From Carposina sasakii (taxonomy: Eukaryota > Arthropoda > Insecta > Lepidoptera > Carposinidae), in NCBI GenBank assembly GCA_014607495.2, contig CP053149.1, forward strand, positions 680,728 through 744,727: a stretch of DNA of 64,000 nt. The letters run 5' to 3'. Shown here piece by piece: positions 31,738 through 42,731 of the stretch; position 1 is the first letter of the stretch, and the number at the start of each line of letters is the position of its first letter. The notes beneath the pieces were generated by a model that saw nothing but the letters and a program-made list of their open reading frames with translations, had not been told where the DNA came from and made no database searches. The translations under genes were made by a program, and so were the position numbers.

Positions 31738-33878
31738 TTAAAATCGAACATTAACCTGCCTAATATGTAAACATTTCCGGTTTAATTTATAATTTTCCTT
31801 TTCCTTTGATTACAATTCACATCAAAGATCCCTAATTAAGATTTAAAATTTCCTGTCCCAGGAGCAAAGAGACGCGGGACTATTCCTCCATTATAAATAA
31901 GGACTGATACAGATTATGCGTACTGATACCTAATAATAGGCGAGCGTTTTTCAGATTCACTACCACGTGGTCAAAACATATTTAGAGAGACCAAAAGTAC
32001 AAGTTCCTTATCCTGACGGCGTGCATGTAGAATATCATGAGAGTAGAGGAAGCGAAAGAGGTGTGTCAGTAACTTAACAAATTAAGGTCCATGACCCCGG
32101 ACAAATGCGTGATTCTATCTATGTATGTATGAAACCAAAAACGACAAATCCACCGAAATATAAGAAAAAAAAACATACATATTGTGATATTATAGTACCT
32201 ATTATTCAGAATAATTTTCTAATCATTCAATTTACTCCTAGATTTACATTTACCAAATCCGCGTTTTCAAAACTCTTGTATTCGCTCAATGTGAATCAGC
32301 CCTATAAATAACGTTATGATAACATTTTACTTGTCAAGTGTATAATTGCATTAGCAGTCATTAAATCTGGCTCATAATTAACGTCCATCCTCTCTTTGAG
32401 TACCCGTAGGATGAATTTACTTTAAGTAATAAAGCTTATAAAAAGAATTAAAGATCGGCGTGAAAATTTCTCCATGAAAGGCACTGTCATACTCTTAATT
32501 GTATTTAATTACATAATACTATACGTAAATAATACTCTCGGCATATAATATAAGGCACATACATAAGTATTCCTAAAATGGGAATGAGAATTTTGGATCA
32601 TTAAAGATGGCCACTTTTAGCATATTAAATTTAAATATTTATAGAGGGCATGGTTTATTGTGGTAATTCTAATTGGCTATTTTATTGTTATAGTTTAAAT
32701 TACATTGGTTTCAAAGTAATTTAAAGTAGTTACGTTAGGTTTCAAGTTCACCTAACAGATATGGGTACAGATAGATTTTATCCCAGTCACGAGCTATGTA
32801 TACAGGATTAATTTTAAAACATCAATAACCACGCAATACTAGGTAGCTATAATTTGTCACATTTTACTTACATACAAAAATAAATATCAATTTAATATTA
32901 CCTCTGAATGTTCTTAAGTTTGTACATAATACTGAGGCGCTCGCGATCGCGGGCGTCAACGTATAGGTATCTAGTATATCATTCATCTGAGGTACCTACG
33001 AATGGAACATAGACTTACAAATTTCACGACAGTACAATAAAAGCTTGGAAAATCATTTTTAATTAATGTATCGAGATATGATAAAACTCGTAGAACAAAT
33101 GTTATTGTTTATGATTTTAGCTATCTAGTCCTGTGAGATTTTAAAATTTAATCCTGTATATTCTATTAACTACGGATTTAATGTTTTTACTAACTTATGA
33201 AAAGTGGATGTATAATTTGCACAATTCTGCCTAACCTTTATGGGGATAGTTGGCGTAAGTTCGATTTTAGATATCTTTTTCAAAAAGAGCAGGCATACGT
33301 ACGGCCCAAGTTACCCCCACAGTAACTTAGGTACATCATTGTTAGCAAAAGAAAGGTTGTTTCTATAATAAAAACGATATTATACGAGTATGACAAAATA
33401 CAATTGTTTAAAGGCACGAGTATTAGTGTTCAGATATGACAAGATTATAATGAGAAATAGGTCTGGAACCAAATTTAATACACGTTTCTATTTTATTCGA
33501 CCAGCGCTGACACTCCCAAAGGTATCGACGAGTAAAATATAAGTTAGGTTCCAGCAAAGTTCTAACTATGTAAACAAAGGGCAAAAGGTCCACCTCTAGA
33601 CTATATGTACATAATAAAATAGTATTTCTTGTTTCCGTGGACCGTGTACGTCAAGTTCAAGGTTTCTCGTAGTACTATGCTTATTTCGTACGTATAATTT
33701 AATATTAATAGCTTAGATTTATTGTGCTTTCCGCCAATTATATATGTAGGTGTTATACTCGTATGTACCTACATGAAACTCTTTTTATAACTCGAATTTT
33801 CAGATTCAGATACGAATAGTAGCTAGTTCAGTCAAGTTATTACTAGAAAAAGCCTTAATTGGATGCTAATTGAACCTA
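31738..33878. other. Long AT-rich stretch without identifiable gene
   Basis: No coding frame with recognisable content. Near 32095 an inverted head of the ATCACGCC repeat family (AAATGCGTGATTCTATC) is faintly visible. Confidence 0.5.
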
Positions 33879-34152
33879 GGGGGCAATTCTTGAAAATGTT
33901 TGAGCCGAAACGCAACCACTACTGAACCGTTAACGAATCGCGGTGCGAAGCAATATGTACTTACCGCTTGGGTAATAAGGTATATTTTAGCACGCATCGG
34001 TCGGAATTATGACAAAATAAAAACAAATATCTGTCTCGTGCTGAAATGTGTCTAATTACGTAACCGTAGAGTAGTTTTTGCTTTGTCCTGAGTGTCTACA
34101 ACGGATCCGTTTCGGCTTCGTTCCAACTCGAGACTTTTCGAGAATTGGCCGC
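33879..34152 (-). mobile_element. MITE family GGCAATTCT, copy 3 (inverted)
   Basis: The best copy for the termini: GGGGCAATTCTTGAAAATG at the left and TTTTCGAGAATTGGCCGCC at the right, imperfect inverted repeats. The interior matches the other two copies in reverse. Confidence 0.78.
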
Positions 34153-34426
34153 CTGATCATATTAGTTGCAAATCCCAAAAAATATTGTTTAATCAATAGA
34201 ACGAGTACACAGAATAACTTTTGCGAGAAACATTTGACGGCTCCACCAGTTTCCTATTCACCAATCGGCAATCAAGTGGATTCAAGCTAAGTTTAGATAG
34301 CGTCATCGTTTTTCCTTATGAATTACTTTTACTTGACTTAAGTTTATGTATCACCTAGATGGAGCGGAGGGCCTCTTTATAAAATATTGAATTGTATCAG
34401 GCGTCACTATTCGGAAGTTCAAATCT

Positions 34427-34640
34427 CTATTGAGGGATCGCCCGCCACCGGGCCCTATACCCTCCGCTGACCCTCGGATCTGCCTACTCATGATCACGAA
34501 CACAAGACACTACAGTCGCAACGAGAAGCCAGATCCAAGCACCTAGCATGCAACCATAAATACATAGCTGCTAATCTGGCTAATAATCATAATAATCAGC
34601 GGAGAGTATAGGGCCCGGGGGCGGGCGATCCCTCTTTATA
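34427..34640 (+). mobile_element. Foldback-family retroposon, diverged subfamily (hairpin form)
   Basis: Starts GAGGGATCGCCCGCCACCG. Near its end it turns back with CAGCGGAGAGTATAGGGCCC then GGGGGCGGGCGATCCCTC, the inverse of its own start. The hairpin form therefore exists in both subfamilies. Confidence 0.72.
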
Positions 34641-35219
34641 AAATTTCGCTGCCAAACCACGCAAGTACTGGACATGCTTTTTTGTCCTATAAATAAAAGT
34701 GTCTATAAGGTTAAGACCGGATCTCCCAGCTCATTGTTTAAACGTAAATTTTCAATTTTCGCAGAATAAACAGCAGCCAATTTGATTTCCATGTTACGAG
34801 AGAATTTCCGCTCAATCCAAAAATGCCGATTCGATAATTGATGAAATAATATGGACTCAATAAATTTAAGCTGATAATGAGTTGTCGACCCTTGTTGCAA
34901 TCAGGTTCGAATCAACTTGTTTTGAATCTTTAATGTTTCACTTTGTTCACGATTTAACTTTTAGCAATCGGTTTAATTTTAGACGTAATTTTGATTATTC
35001 TGAGATTTAAAATATACAAAGATGCTTTAAAATAGGCTTCAAATCAACACCTACTGAATGTATAAAGGGCAATTTTTAAAGATTTAACAGAGACTAGCTT
35101 TATCTAGCCACTTGACCGTTCGTATATAGTCAGGTAGTTTCCTTTCTATCACGAAGGGCGCACATACATCTATGAAATACTTAGGCTTTGACTGACTTTA
35201 GGTTTACATAAATATATAT
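34641..35219. other. Spacer without identifiable gene
   Basis: Nothing recognised. Confidence 0.45.
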
Positions 35220-35425
35220 ACATAAGGCTGTGTTCCCAAAAGGAGAAGCTAGAACTGCAGAATCACGAAGGAGATCCTATAGGATTTGTATACAGCCACG
35301 TTAAGCATTTTTTTTTTCGCCTCAGGGAACGCCCCTAGGTTCCTTAGTCACTTCTTACGACAGGCACTTAAGGAAATGCAGCTGATTTAGTCTAGTGATC
35401 ATCAGCTTCAGTACATGATTCATTT
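35220..35425 (+). repeat. Interspersed repeat family (GCTAGCTAATCGCC), copy
   Basis: GGCTGTGTTCCCAAAAGGAG, AAGGAGATCCTATAGG, then TTCCTTAGTCACTTCTTACG and CAGCTGATTTAGTCTAGTG. Same order of words as at 24440. Confidence 0.65.
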
Positions 35426-35968
35426 CAATTTTATATAAGTTAACCAGCATTGATATAAAGGGTGACAATACATTGATGCTAAAATGTTTTCACTACCTAT
35501 AGATAGTAAAAATATTTTTTTCTACCTAGGAAGTTCAAATTCACTTTATTCTACCAACAGATTTCTAAATCACTTTCGGGCTGAGTGAGTAATGACTTTT
35601 GTTTCAAATTAATTACTTGGATCACTTGTGTCTGCTCCAGTGTCCGAGTTCTCGACTCCTGTTTGACTTTCCAATCCTTTGTTGCAAGTTTATTGCCAAG
35701 TTTCAGGAGCGAGCGGGACGGAAATAGATCAATTAGACGCTCTCTTAAACGGGATAGAAAGAAAGAGGGGATTGGAAATCGTAATAAGATTGTTCTGTTA
35801 TTTATGTACGATTCGTGAATATATTTTGTTTTATGGGTAGCGTTTGATTTTGTAGGTAATTGATTGCTAAATGGAATATTAATGAATGAGTTATTACTTT
35901 GTTTGGACGCTTGATGAAAGTACAATGAAGTTAAATATGAAACGCATTTATGAGATGAATTTTGAATA

Positions 35969-36161
35969 AATTTGTAGGGACATGGTCTAAAGCGCGAGCC
36001 GCACGAGTAATAATATAGAGCGAGTCAGTCGTTCCCCGTCATTCGCCCGCCACACTGGTCTAGGTCCTATTATACTGATGTACTAAGACGCACATGTGCG
36101 ACTGACTCGCTCTATATTATTACTCGTGCGGCTCGCGCTTTAGACCATGTCCCTACAAATT
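35969..36161. mobile_element. Perfect 63-bp inverted repeat (hairpin MITE), 193 bp
   Basis: Arms 35969-36031 and 36099-36161 are exact reverse complements, starting AATTTGTAGGGACATGGTC. The loop is 67 bases. Perfect pairing implies a recent insertion or conversion between the arms. The TIR-like end TAGGGACATGG could suit a hAT-like MITE, but no clear target duplication was seen. Confidence 0.85.
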
Positions 36162-36827
36162 AAATTGATTTTGAAACATCCATTTATCCTTATTACCACC
36201 TAATCTCGTACCTGTTCATAACAATTGGATGCGCCATCCTTCATCTGCTTTTATTAATAGACACAAATGATTACTGACAATTAGACCAATCGACTCACAC
36301 AAAAAGACTGCGTCGATTGGTCTATCTTATATTCTATTGGCGCTTTAGCGTTTTTGCCTTTCCACTATTGATATGCCATTTAAATACCCTAAAATACAAC
36401 GAAATTGACATAATACATAACATTGATAATCTAATTAAACTTAAAGCAGAAATTCAACGAGTAAATCCTCTATATGGTATAAATTATAGGAAAACTTCAG
36501 ACATTAGGAGCATTAAAAGTCAGTTCGGACATGCGCGGCCCTCATCACGAACTTCGATCATCTGATCCGGATTTTTCATCTCCCTAATTTAAAATTATAA
36601 TCCCTGACAAAGAAATCAAATTAGAATTTCATTTAAACTTGGTATTTTGATGTTGGTTACGCAGCTGTGCGTTATGATAATCTGTGGCATCCGCCATTTT
36701 GAATTGAGTGCACCAATATCAACAACTGGATTTTATTCGGTTTGTTATTCATTAGAATATGCCTTCATTTTTGTGTGTATGTAGATTTTACTCATATCAA
36801 ATTCAATTGCTTGTATTATGTACCCAA
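36162..36827. other. Spacer; small hairpin at 36283-36325
   Basis: AGACCAATCGACTC is followed, after a short loop, by GCGTCGATTGGTCT. No gene seen. Confidence 0.4.
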
Positions 36828-36948
36828 CCCGCCTGCCCAGCGTGACTATGGGCAAAACCCCCCTGTAGCAATAGCCTTGTGGCGTGCCCTGGGGGAGGCC
36901 AACGTCCAACAGTGGACTGCAATAGGCTGAAGAAGAAGAAGACTAGTA
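36828..36948 (+). repeat. RTE-like LINE 3' end, best sense copy
   Basis: The sense frame ends ALWRALGEANVQQWTAIG-stop, followed by (GAA)n. This identifies the common antisense blocks at 11165, 20260 and 23700 as tails of the same LINE type. Confidence 0.8.
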
Positions 36949-38034
36949 GGATGATCGCTCACCACTCACTCAACTCTCCAGCGACCCTCGAATCTGATAA
37001 CTAATTTAATTATTTACCTTATTAGGGACGAAAAACAGTAGTACATTAAACTTACTAAACTGGTGTATTAAATGCACTACCAACAACATCATCCAAGCGT
37101 TATCCATAAGTGTTACTGTCCAGTTCAACTGTCCAGCTGTTCAACTCATGATCATGATCTGAGCAATTGCCGTCATAATAGGAACTTAGCTTGTTGAAAA
37201 CCTCGTAAACTTTCATTATGTTACATCAACCAACATCTGCGGTCTTCAAGAGGAACATAATTTGAACTTCTGAATACCTCATATAATGATAGTATCAGAT
37301 TATTCGATTACAAATATTTGGAAGCAGTTACTTTATACGCATGCTTCCATAATCTCACATCAAGTAATTATTCAAGGATTAAAGAAAAAATAATACATAT
37401 TCTAGTACGGTGGTATTACAAAACCACGTCTAAAGTTAGGCACAGTTTAAAAATTGCATTCGAGAGCAAAACGTATAGAAAATCTATCTAAAAGCAATGT
37501 TTATTTTAAACAATGTTTACATTACTTGTAGTAGAGTCTAGACCCATTCTTATATTAGAGATTACCAATAGTCTTTACCAGCAAGGTTATCAAAAAACTT
37601 AACTATAAGAGCCAGCAGTCTCAGAGCAAGTATCACTGCCGATGCATATCTCCCTGAACAGACCTTCTTTCGAGTACGTGGATTTACCCACTTTTATCTA
37701 CAATTTATTGTTTGTCCCGGCTTAATGGGAATGAGGTGGGATCGCGAGGATTACGACAGCTGACCGAGATGGACAGCGGAGCTGACTAAACGTTTCAATA
37801 GGATCACGTGGACTATGTGTCGAGGTGTGGACTTAGATTGAAGGATTTCTAATGATTATTAACCAATGATAATTGCTTTCATAGAAGATCTATTTCATTA
37901 TACAATAGGGCATCCAATGTGATGACGGAATTATTAGAAAATTTAGGTAATAAGTATTATATTATAAAAATTTGTGCGTTTTCTACCTCTGAATGATACT
38001 ACCAAAATATGTTATAGAATTTCGATGCATATCT
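36949..38034. other. Spacer without identifiable gene
   Basis: A less AT-rich patch at 37610-37860 was examined for exons on both strands; no convincing frame with splice sites was found. Confidence 0.4.
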
Positions 38035-38235
38035 ATGTTGATGGACAACTGTCACCCTGTGCTTTTACGGGGTTTCACTAGAATACATCAGCTGCATCTT
38101 CTTCCATCGATTTAGAAACTGAGGGAAATTTTCTCAAGGGTAAAGCTAGAAACTTGTCACTGATAAGAAAAAAAAAAAAACATCTAAGTCCGCTGTGCTA
38201 GACGTGACTGTGGGATCTGATTCCAGTGCTGGCTA
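38035..38235 (-). repeat. Interspersed repeat family (GCTAGCTAATCGCC), inverted copy
   Basis: GGGGTTTCACTAGAATACATC then AGCTGCATCTTCTTCC and AGAAACTTGTCACTGAT are antisense to the family words at 24440. Confidence 0.6.
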
Positions 38236-38745
38236 CCCTGTTTTAGAAATATGGCCGCGTGTATATGCAGTAACAACTCCGCAAAACATCTCGCTTCCGT
38301 GACGACGGTTCATTGTTGAGGCTTATAAGTTGGATCAGTTCGACCGGCCATTCTACTTTGTGATTTGGGACCGTTTAGGGATAATTAAGTTGATACGTTC
38401 TTGTACGGTTTTAGTGTTGTTTTATTGCTATCGCTTTCTTTAATTGCGTATAATAGTCGTATTGAAAATATATTTATGTAAAATTAAGAGAGATAGACAG
38501 AAATATTTTACCTGTATAGAAATGTAGTTATGTACCCTTTATTTGATTAAAGCTTTATAAGTGTGTCATTTTCTTCTTAAAATACTATGTCCCTAATTAA
38601 TAATCCAGTGATTCCACCTGTTATATTCCAGATGTATCTTAATAGGTATGTTTCGATTAATTTATTGATACCATTTAATTTTTTTTTAATTGAGGTAACC
38701 ACGACTGTGCGTGCCAGTTGTGGGATAACCGGTATTCCTAACAAA

Positions 38746-39435
38746 TCCTTACTAATATTATTAATGCGAAAGTAACTCTGTCTGTCTGTGTGTTACGCAA
38801 TCACGCCTAAACTACTGAACTGATTTAAATGAAATTTGGTACAGTCTAAAACCTGAGATAGGACATAGGCTAATTTTTAATGCAAAAAGGGGATGTAAGG
38901 GGTTGAAATAGGGGATGAAAGTTTGTATGGAAATTACGTCATTTTTTAAGCTAGAAGGATAATACTTATTTTTTAGGCTTTTTTTTAGATATAAATAAAT
39001 ACGACTTTCAAAGTTTGTAAAAAAAATACCCTAAAGGGGGTAAAAATAGGGGGTGAAAGATTTAGTGTGATGACGTCGGCAAAAAAGCTTAGGGCCCAGA
39101 AAATAAAAATATAGAACAGAAAAATACAGAGAATTAAGTAAGAAACTTGCCAAGCACCGCGCGCCAAAGGTTTTTTCACAATCCAGAGTAATTTTAATAT
39201 TGTTCTTTGCTTACGTTCATAAGTTAAAAGTTATAGAGGTTTTGTTTATTTGGGACAATAAAAGTAGTTGAACACTAATTTATTTCGGTTCTTACATATC
39301 TTAAGTTCTTATAAAATAGTGTAGCTATTTTCGTAAAACTTATTTTAATATACATGTATGTATTTTACTTGTAAAAAAATCAAAATGCTGCCGAAAGTCA
39401 CTATTTCATGCGGACAAAGTCGCGGGCATAGCTAG
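38746..39435 (+). mobile_element. Non-autonomous Helitron, 690 bp
   Basis: Starts TCCTTACTAATATTATTAAT after A, includes CTAAACTACTGAACTGATTT and a TATGGAAATTACGTC passage, and ends ATGCGGACAAAGTCGCGGGC then ATAGCTAG before T. The 3' hairpin matches the autonomous Helitron's type, so cross-mobilisation is plausible. No ORF. Confidence 0.85.
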
Positions 39436-40830
39436 TAAATATATTTAAAAAAAACAAACATTCGCAAAAATGCCTTTTTAGCAGAAAGCGCAGCAAAAAT
39501 TAAGCATTAAGTTTACATTAAGAAACATGGAGGAAAAGTATCGAGACCTAACAAAATTTTAGAAAATAGTGATATAAAAGGAGGACTACAAATATGACAA
39601 ATATAGCTAATGATCGGTTCATAAATGCTGCGTAGATACGTTGGCGGTTGCACGCTTACATTGATATCGCATCTCACGATTTCGCACTCGGGTGTTTACA
39701 TACGTTATCGAAATTGCATTCGGGAACACTCGGCGGGTTATTATAAAGCCAATATTTATTCTCAAGGCGAACTCTTGTGAAAATATAAAGTAAATAAATG
39801 TTTTTCAGCAGCGCTGAAAATGAAATATTGTATCAAAGAATTACGAAACAGCGGAATGAAATATGATCCCGTTGTAGGTTGAACTAAGATCGTTTGTGGC
39901 ATGTCGTAGGCAAAATATAAATTCATGTGTTTGACACGCTGTTTGGGTATTTTGAATAGTACCTACACTAATATAGCACTTCGCCCATTTATTGAATCAC
40001 ATACGTTTGGGATAGGACTGTTAAATTAACAAAACATGAGCAAGCGTGCCCCTATACCTAAAAAAAATCTTTAGCCTCATATTTCTCAAAATCTCCAGGC
40101 GATATTTTTTTATATTCTTTAATGAGAAAATCGATACTTATTCGTAATGCTATGTTCGACCCGAAGAATATCGAATTATTATATTTTCAAGTGTCGTAGT
40201 AGCTTAGGAGCAGTAGCAAATCTTAGCCAAAACACCATCCGGTATATTATAATATAAAAAATATAAAAATATTTTTAAGTTGCTATCACGCTTACATAAG
40301 AAACCTATGATACATGTATTAGAGTTAATAAATATATCGCAATATTTCAATCTACATTCACTCAGAGAGATTATTTTAAATGAGAAGTAGGTTTAGAAGT
40401 TGCATAATTTCCGGTATTGATGGGGCCATAAAAGGCGTAATGAAATGTTTGCAGTCTTTGGATCGGACAACGCGCCTTAATTTAACAAAGATTGTGTCTA
40501 TATTTGTGCTAACGTAATGTCGCAAGATAAATACGCGCTCGATGCCAAGCCGCCATTTTTATATAAACTCGCAAATCAGATAATCCAAATTGGTTTTTAG
40601 ACGTAAACTCAATTCTGACATGTACTTTACTTTATCGCGAGCCAGATAAATTGAGCGAGATGCGGCGAACTGCGAACGTACTGTGCGAAGTGCGAAATAT
40701 TAGCTAAATGGCCATCTGTGTAGTGTGTACTAGTTGTTGTGTACTAGTTTTTAGTACAGCTACATACTAATATTTGTGATTATTTCTGTTCTAAAAGCTT
40801 ATCATTATTATATTTGTAAACAAAAGAACA
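39436..40830. other. Spacer without identifiable gene
   Basis: Mainly AT-rich. 40400-40700 is somewhat more balanced and CpG-containing (GCGAGATGCGGCGAACTGCG), but no exon could be defined. Confidence 0.45.
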
Positions 40831-40834
40831 TGCG

Positions 40835-41095
40835 TGTTACGTACGAGTATAACATGCAGAGCCCTGATGTAGCAGCCCTAGGAACGACACGAGGCAAATA
40901 TGCTGACTTCGCGCAACCTGACGACCCAGCGCTACCGCGGACCGTGGGAAGACACTCTTGTTACTTACATCGTACAATTGTCACCTATATTATCATTTAT
41001 TATAATTAATTTTTGATTTAAATTTTTATATCGAATAAAATTAGTCTAAGTAATTTTGGTTTTTTTTACATCCTGCGCTGTAGCCGGTCGTAATT
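40835..41095 (+). repeat. 5' LTR of the errantivirus
   Basis: Starts TGTTACGTACG and ends GTCGTAATT. AATAAA lies at 41034-41039. The 5' boundary is fixed by the target duplication and by the polypurine tract at the other LTR. Confidence 0.93.
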
Positions 41096-41108
41096 GGCGC
41101 AGTCGTTA
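41096..41108 (+). other. Primer-binding site
   Basis: GGCGCAGTCGTTA directly follows the 5' LTR, resembling the tRNA-Ser-type site (GGCGCAGTCGG) of 17.6/297-like errantiviruses. Confidence 0.75.
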
Positions 41109-41264
41109 GTGGATACTCGCGAACCGGTCCGCGAGACGCGTCAAGATTTCCTGAAAATCCCGCGATCGCGCATCACCCGAAGGGCTACCTGTCCTGAGTA
41201 TCCGAACCTACAAACCGAGCTGCAGAAGGAGTATCCAGACATCGATACAGTGAAAAAGGCTGAG

Positions 41265-41285
41265 ATGAAATCTATGTAAGTACAT
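41265..41285 (+). other. Candidate leader ATG and splice donor
   Basis: An ATG at 41265 is followed 11 bases later by AT|GTAAGTAC (GT at 41276-41277). Errantiviruses make env from a spliced RNA using a donor near the gag start. This donor is in phase with the acceptor before env (46297). It is also in phase with a nearby acceptor-like CTATCCCAG ending at 41359, which would remove 84 bases and read into gag. Confidence 0.5.
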
Positions 41286-41471
41286 TAAAATCTTTTAGTG
41301 TCTTGCTATCCCTTCCTCTAAGTAGAAGTAGTGTAAACCTCCAAAATTTTCTATCCCAGAGAATCAAGGACCCCTAGGTTAGGTAGCAATAAGAAAAATC
41401 TGTTATTAGACGCTAATAGAGAGCTAGATTTTGAGAGTAGTTTTAACTCAGAGCAATCCGAAACCCCTAAA

Positions 41472-42731
41472 ATGGCAGATATAGATTCAATCCTTAAAAC
41501 CTTACGATTGGTTCCGGAATTCGACGGAAATGTAAATGTATTAACAAGATTTGTTACCCTATGTGACCAGTTAGTATCCGAATTTATAGAGGCTAACCCT
41601 GGTGACCAATTCACCAAACTAGCACTGCTTAATGGTATTCTCAATAAAATTACGGGTCCAGCAGCCCGCTTAATAAATGCTAATGGTATCCCATGTGATT
41701 GGCAAGGTATCCGTAGTGCACTTGTTAACAATTTTTCTGATCAACGCAATGAGACCGCCCTCTACAACGACTTAGCCCTTCTGGCCCAAGGTTCAAGTAC
41801 CCCTCAAGAGTTTTATGAAAAATGTCAAAATATATTCAGTACTTTAATGACCTATGTCTCGCTTCACGAGTCATTGCAGTCAACTATAGATGCTAAACGT
41901 GATTTGTATAAGAAATTGACCTTACAAGCCTACATACGAGGCCTAAGAGAGCCCTTAGGATCGCGTATTCGTTGCATGCGTCCGGAATCAATTGAAAAAG
42001 CCCTCGAATTTGTTCATGAGGAACAAAATACATTATACCTACAACACAGAAATGAAAACCTGTCCGATGGCAGAAAATGGCAACCTCAACCAGGAACAAG
42101 CCAAATTAAACCTCAACCCGTACAGTTTCAGCCGTTTAGTTTACCTCAAGGCAGAGCTAACGCATTCAATATGCCCGGACCTTCGAGACCTCAATTCACC
42201 CAAGGTCCTCCACAGTGGAAGCCTAATTTTAACCAAATGGGTCCATCTCGCACTCAACAGATGTTCAGAGCTTTTCCTCCCAACTATAATCCGAATAATA
42301 CATTTAAAATGCCGCCGCGTAACCCCATGGCACAAGGAAGTATGCCACAGCAACATACACGGCCGATGAGTGGCGTAAGCCATTTTACCCCTAAAGTTTT
42401 GCCCCCTTCTTTTGCTACTGGACATGACTGGAGAAAATTCGGGAATCCCCCACCTACTAATTATTTTAAAACTAAGGAACTTAATTTTAATGATTGCTAT
42501 ACCCATGAACCGTATTCCGATGAATACTCCGATAATTATGATGCTTATGATTATTATGAGCAGTCTAATTCCGCGTATGACTATCAGCACCCACATATGA
42601 TATATTATCAGCATGAGGAACCTACCTACTATACTAGTATAGAAGATAATCAGTCTCCTCAAACTCAGACCCTGTCCCAAGTCGATAACCAGGATTTTCA
42701 GAATCCCGTGAAGTCCGACAAACAAAAATAG
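41472..42731 (+). CDS. gag: Errantivirus Gag polyprotein
   Basis: A 419-codon frame from the ATG at 41472. It begins MADIDSILKTLRLVPEFDG; the first ~170 residues have the mixed helical character of capsid regions. The C-terminal ~200 residues are rich in Q, P, N, Y and D, with no CCHC zinc knuckle, as is usual for errantivirus Gag. The frame stays open upstream to 41334, so a longer N-terminus made through a small leader intron is possible. Gag forms the particle that packages the RNA. It ends in a TAG at 42729-42731, where pol continues in the -1 frame. The assignment rests on position and on the neighbouring pol. Confidence 0.82.
   Translation: MADIDSILKTLRLVPEFDGNVNVLTRFVTLCDQLVSEFIEANPGDQFTKLALLNGILNKITGPAARLINANGIPCDWQGIRSALVNNFSDQRNETALYNDLALLAQGSSTPQEFYEKCQNIFSTLMTYVSLHESLQSTIDAKRDLYKKLTLQAYIRGLREPLGSRIRCMRPESIEKALEFVHEEQNTLYLQHRNENLSDGRKWQPQPGTSQIKPQPVQFQPFSLPQGRANAFNMPGPSRPQFTQGPPQWKPNFNQMGPSRTQQMFRAFPPNYNPNNTFKMPPRNPMAQGSMPQQHTRPMSGVSHFTPKVLPPSFATGHDWRKFGNPPPTNYFKTKELNFNDCYTHEPYSDEYSDNYDAYDYYEQSNSAYDYQHPHMIYYQHEEPTYYTSIEDNQSPQTQTLSQVDNQDFQNPVKSDKQK

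Noticed and set aside
35551..35925. 124-codon minus-strand ORF
   Set aside because: Low-complexity S/T/N/L-rich translation, overlapping ORF on the other strand, no motif.
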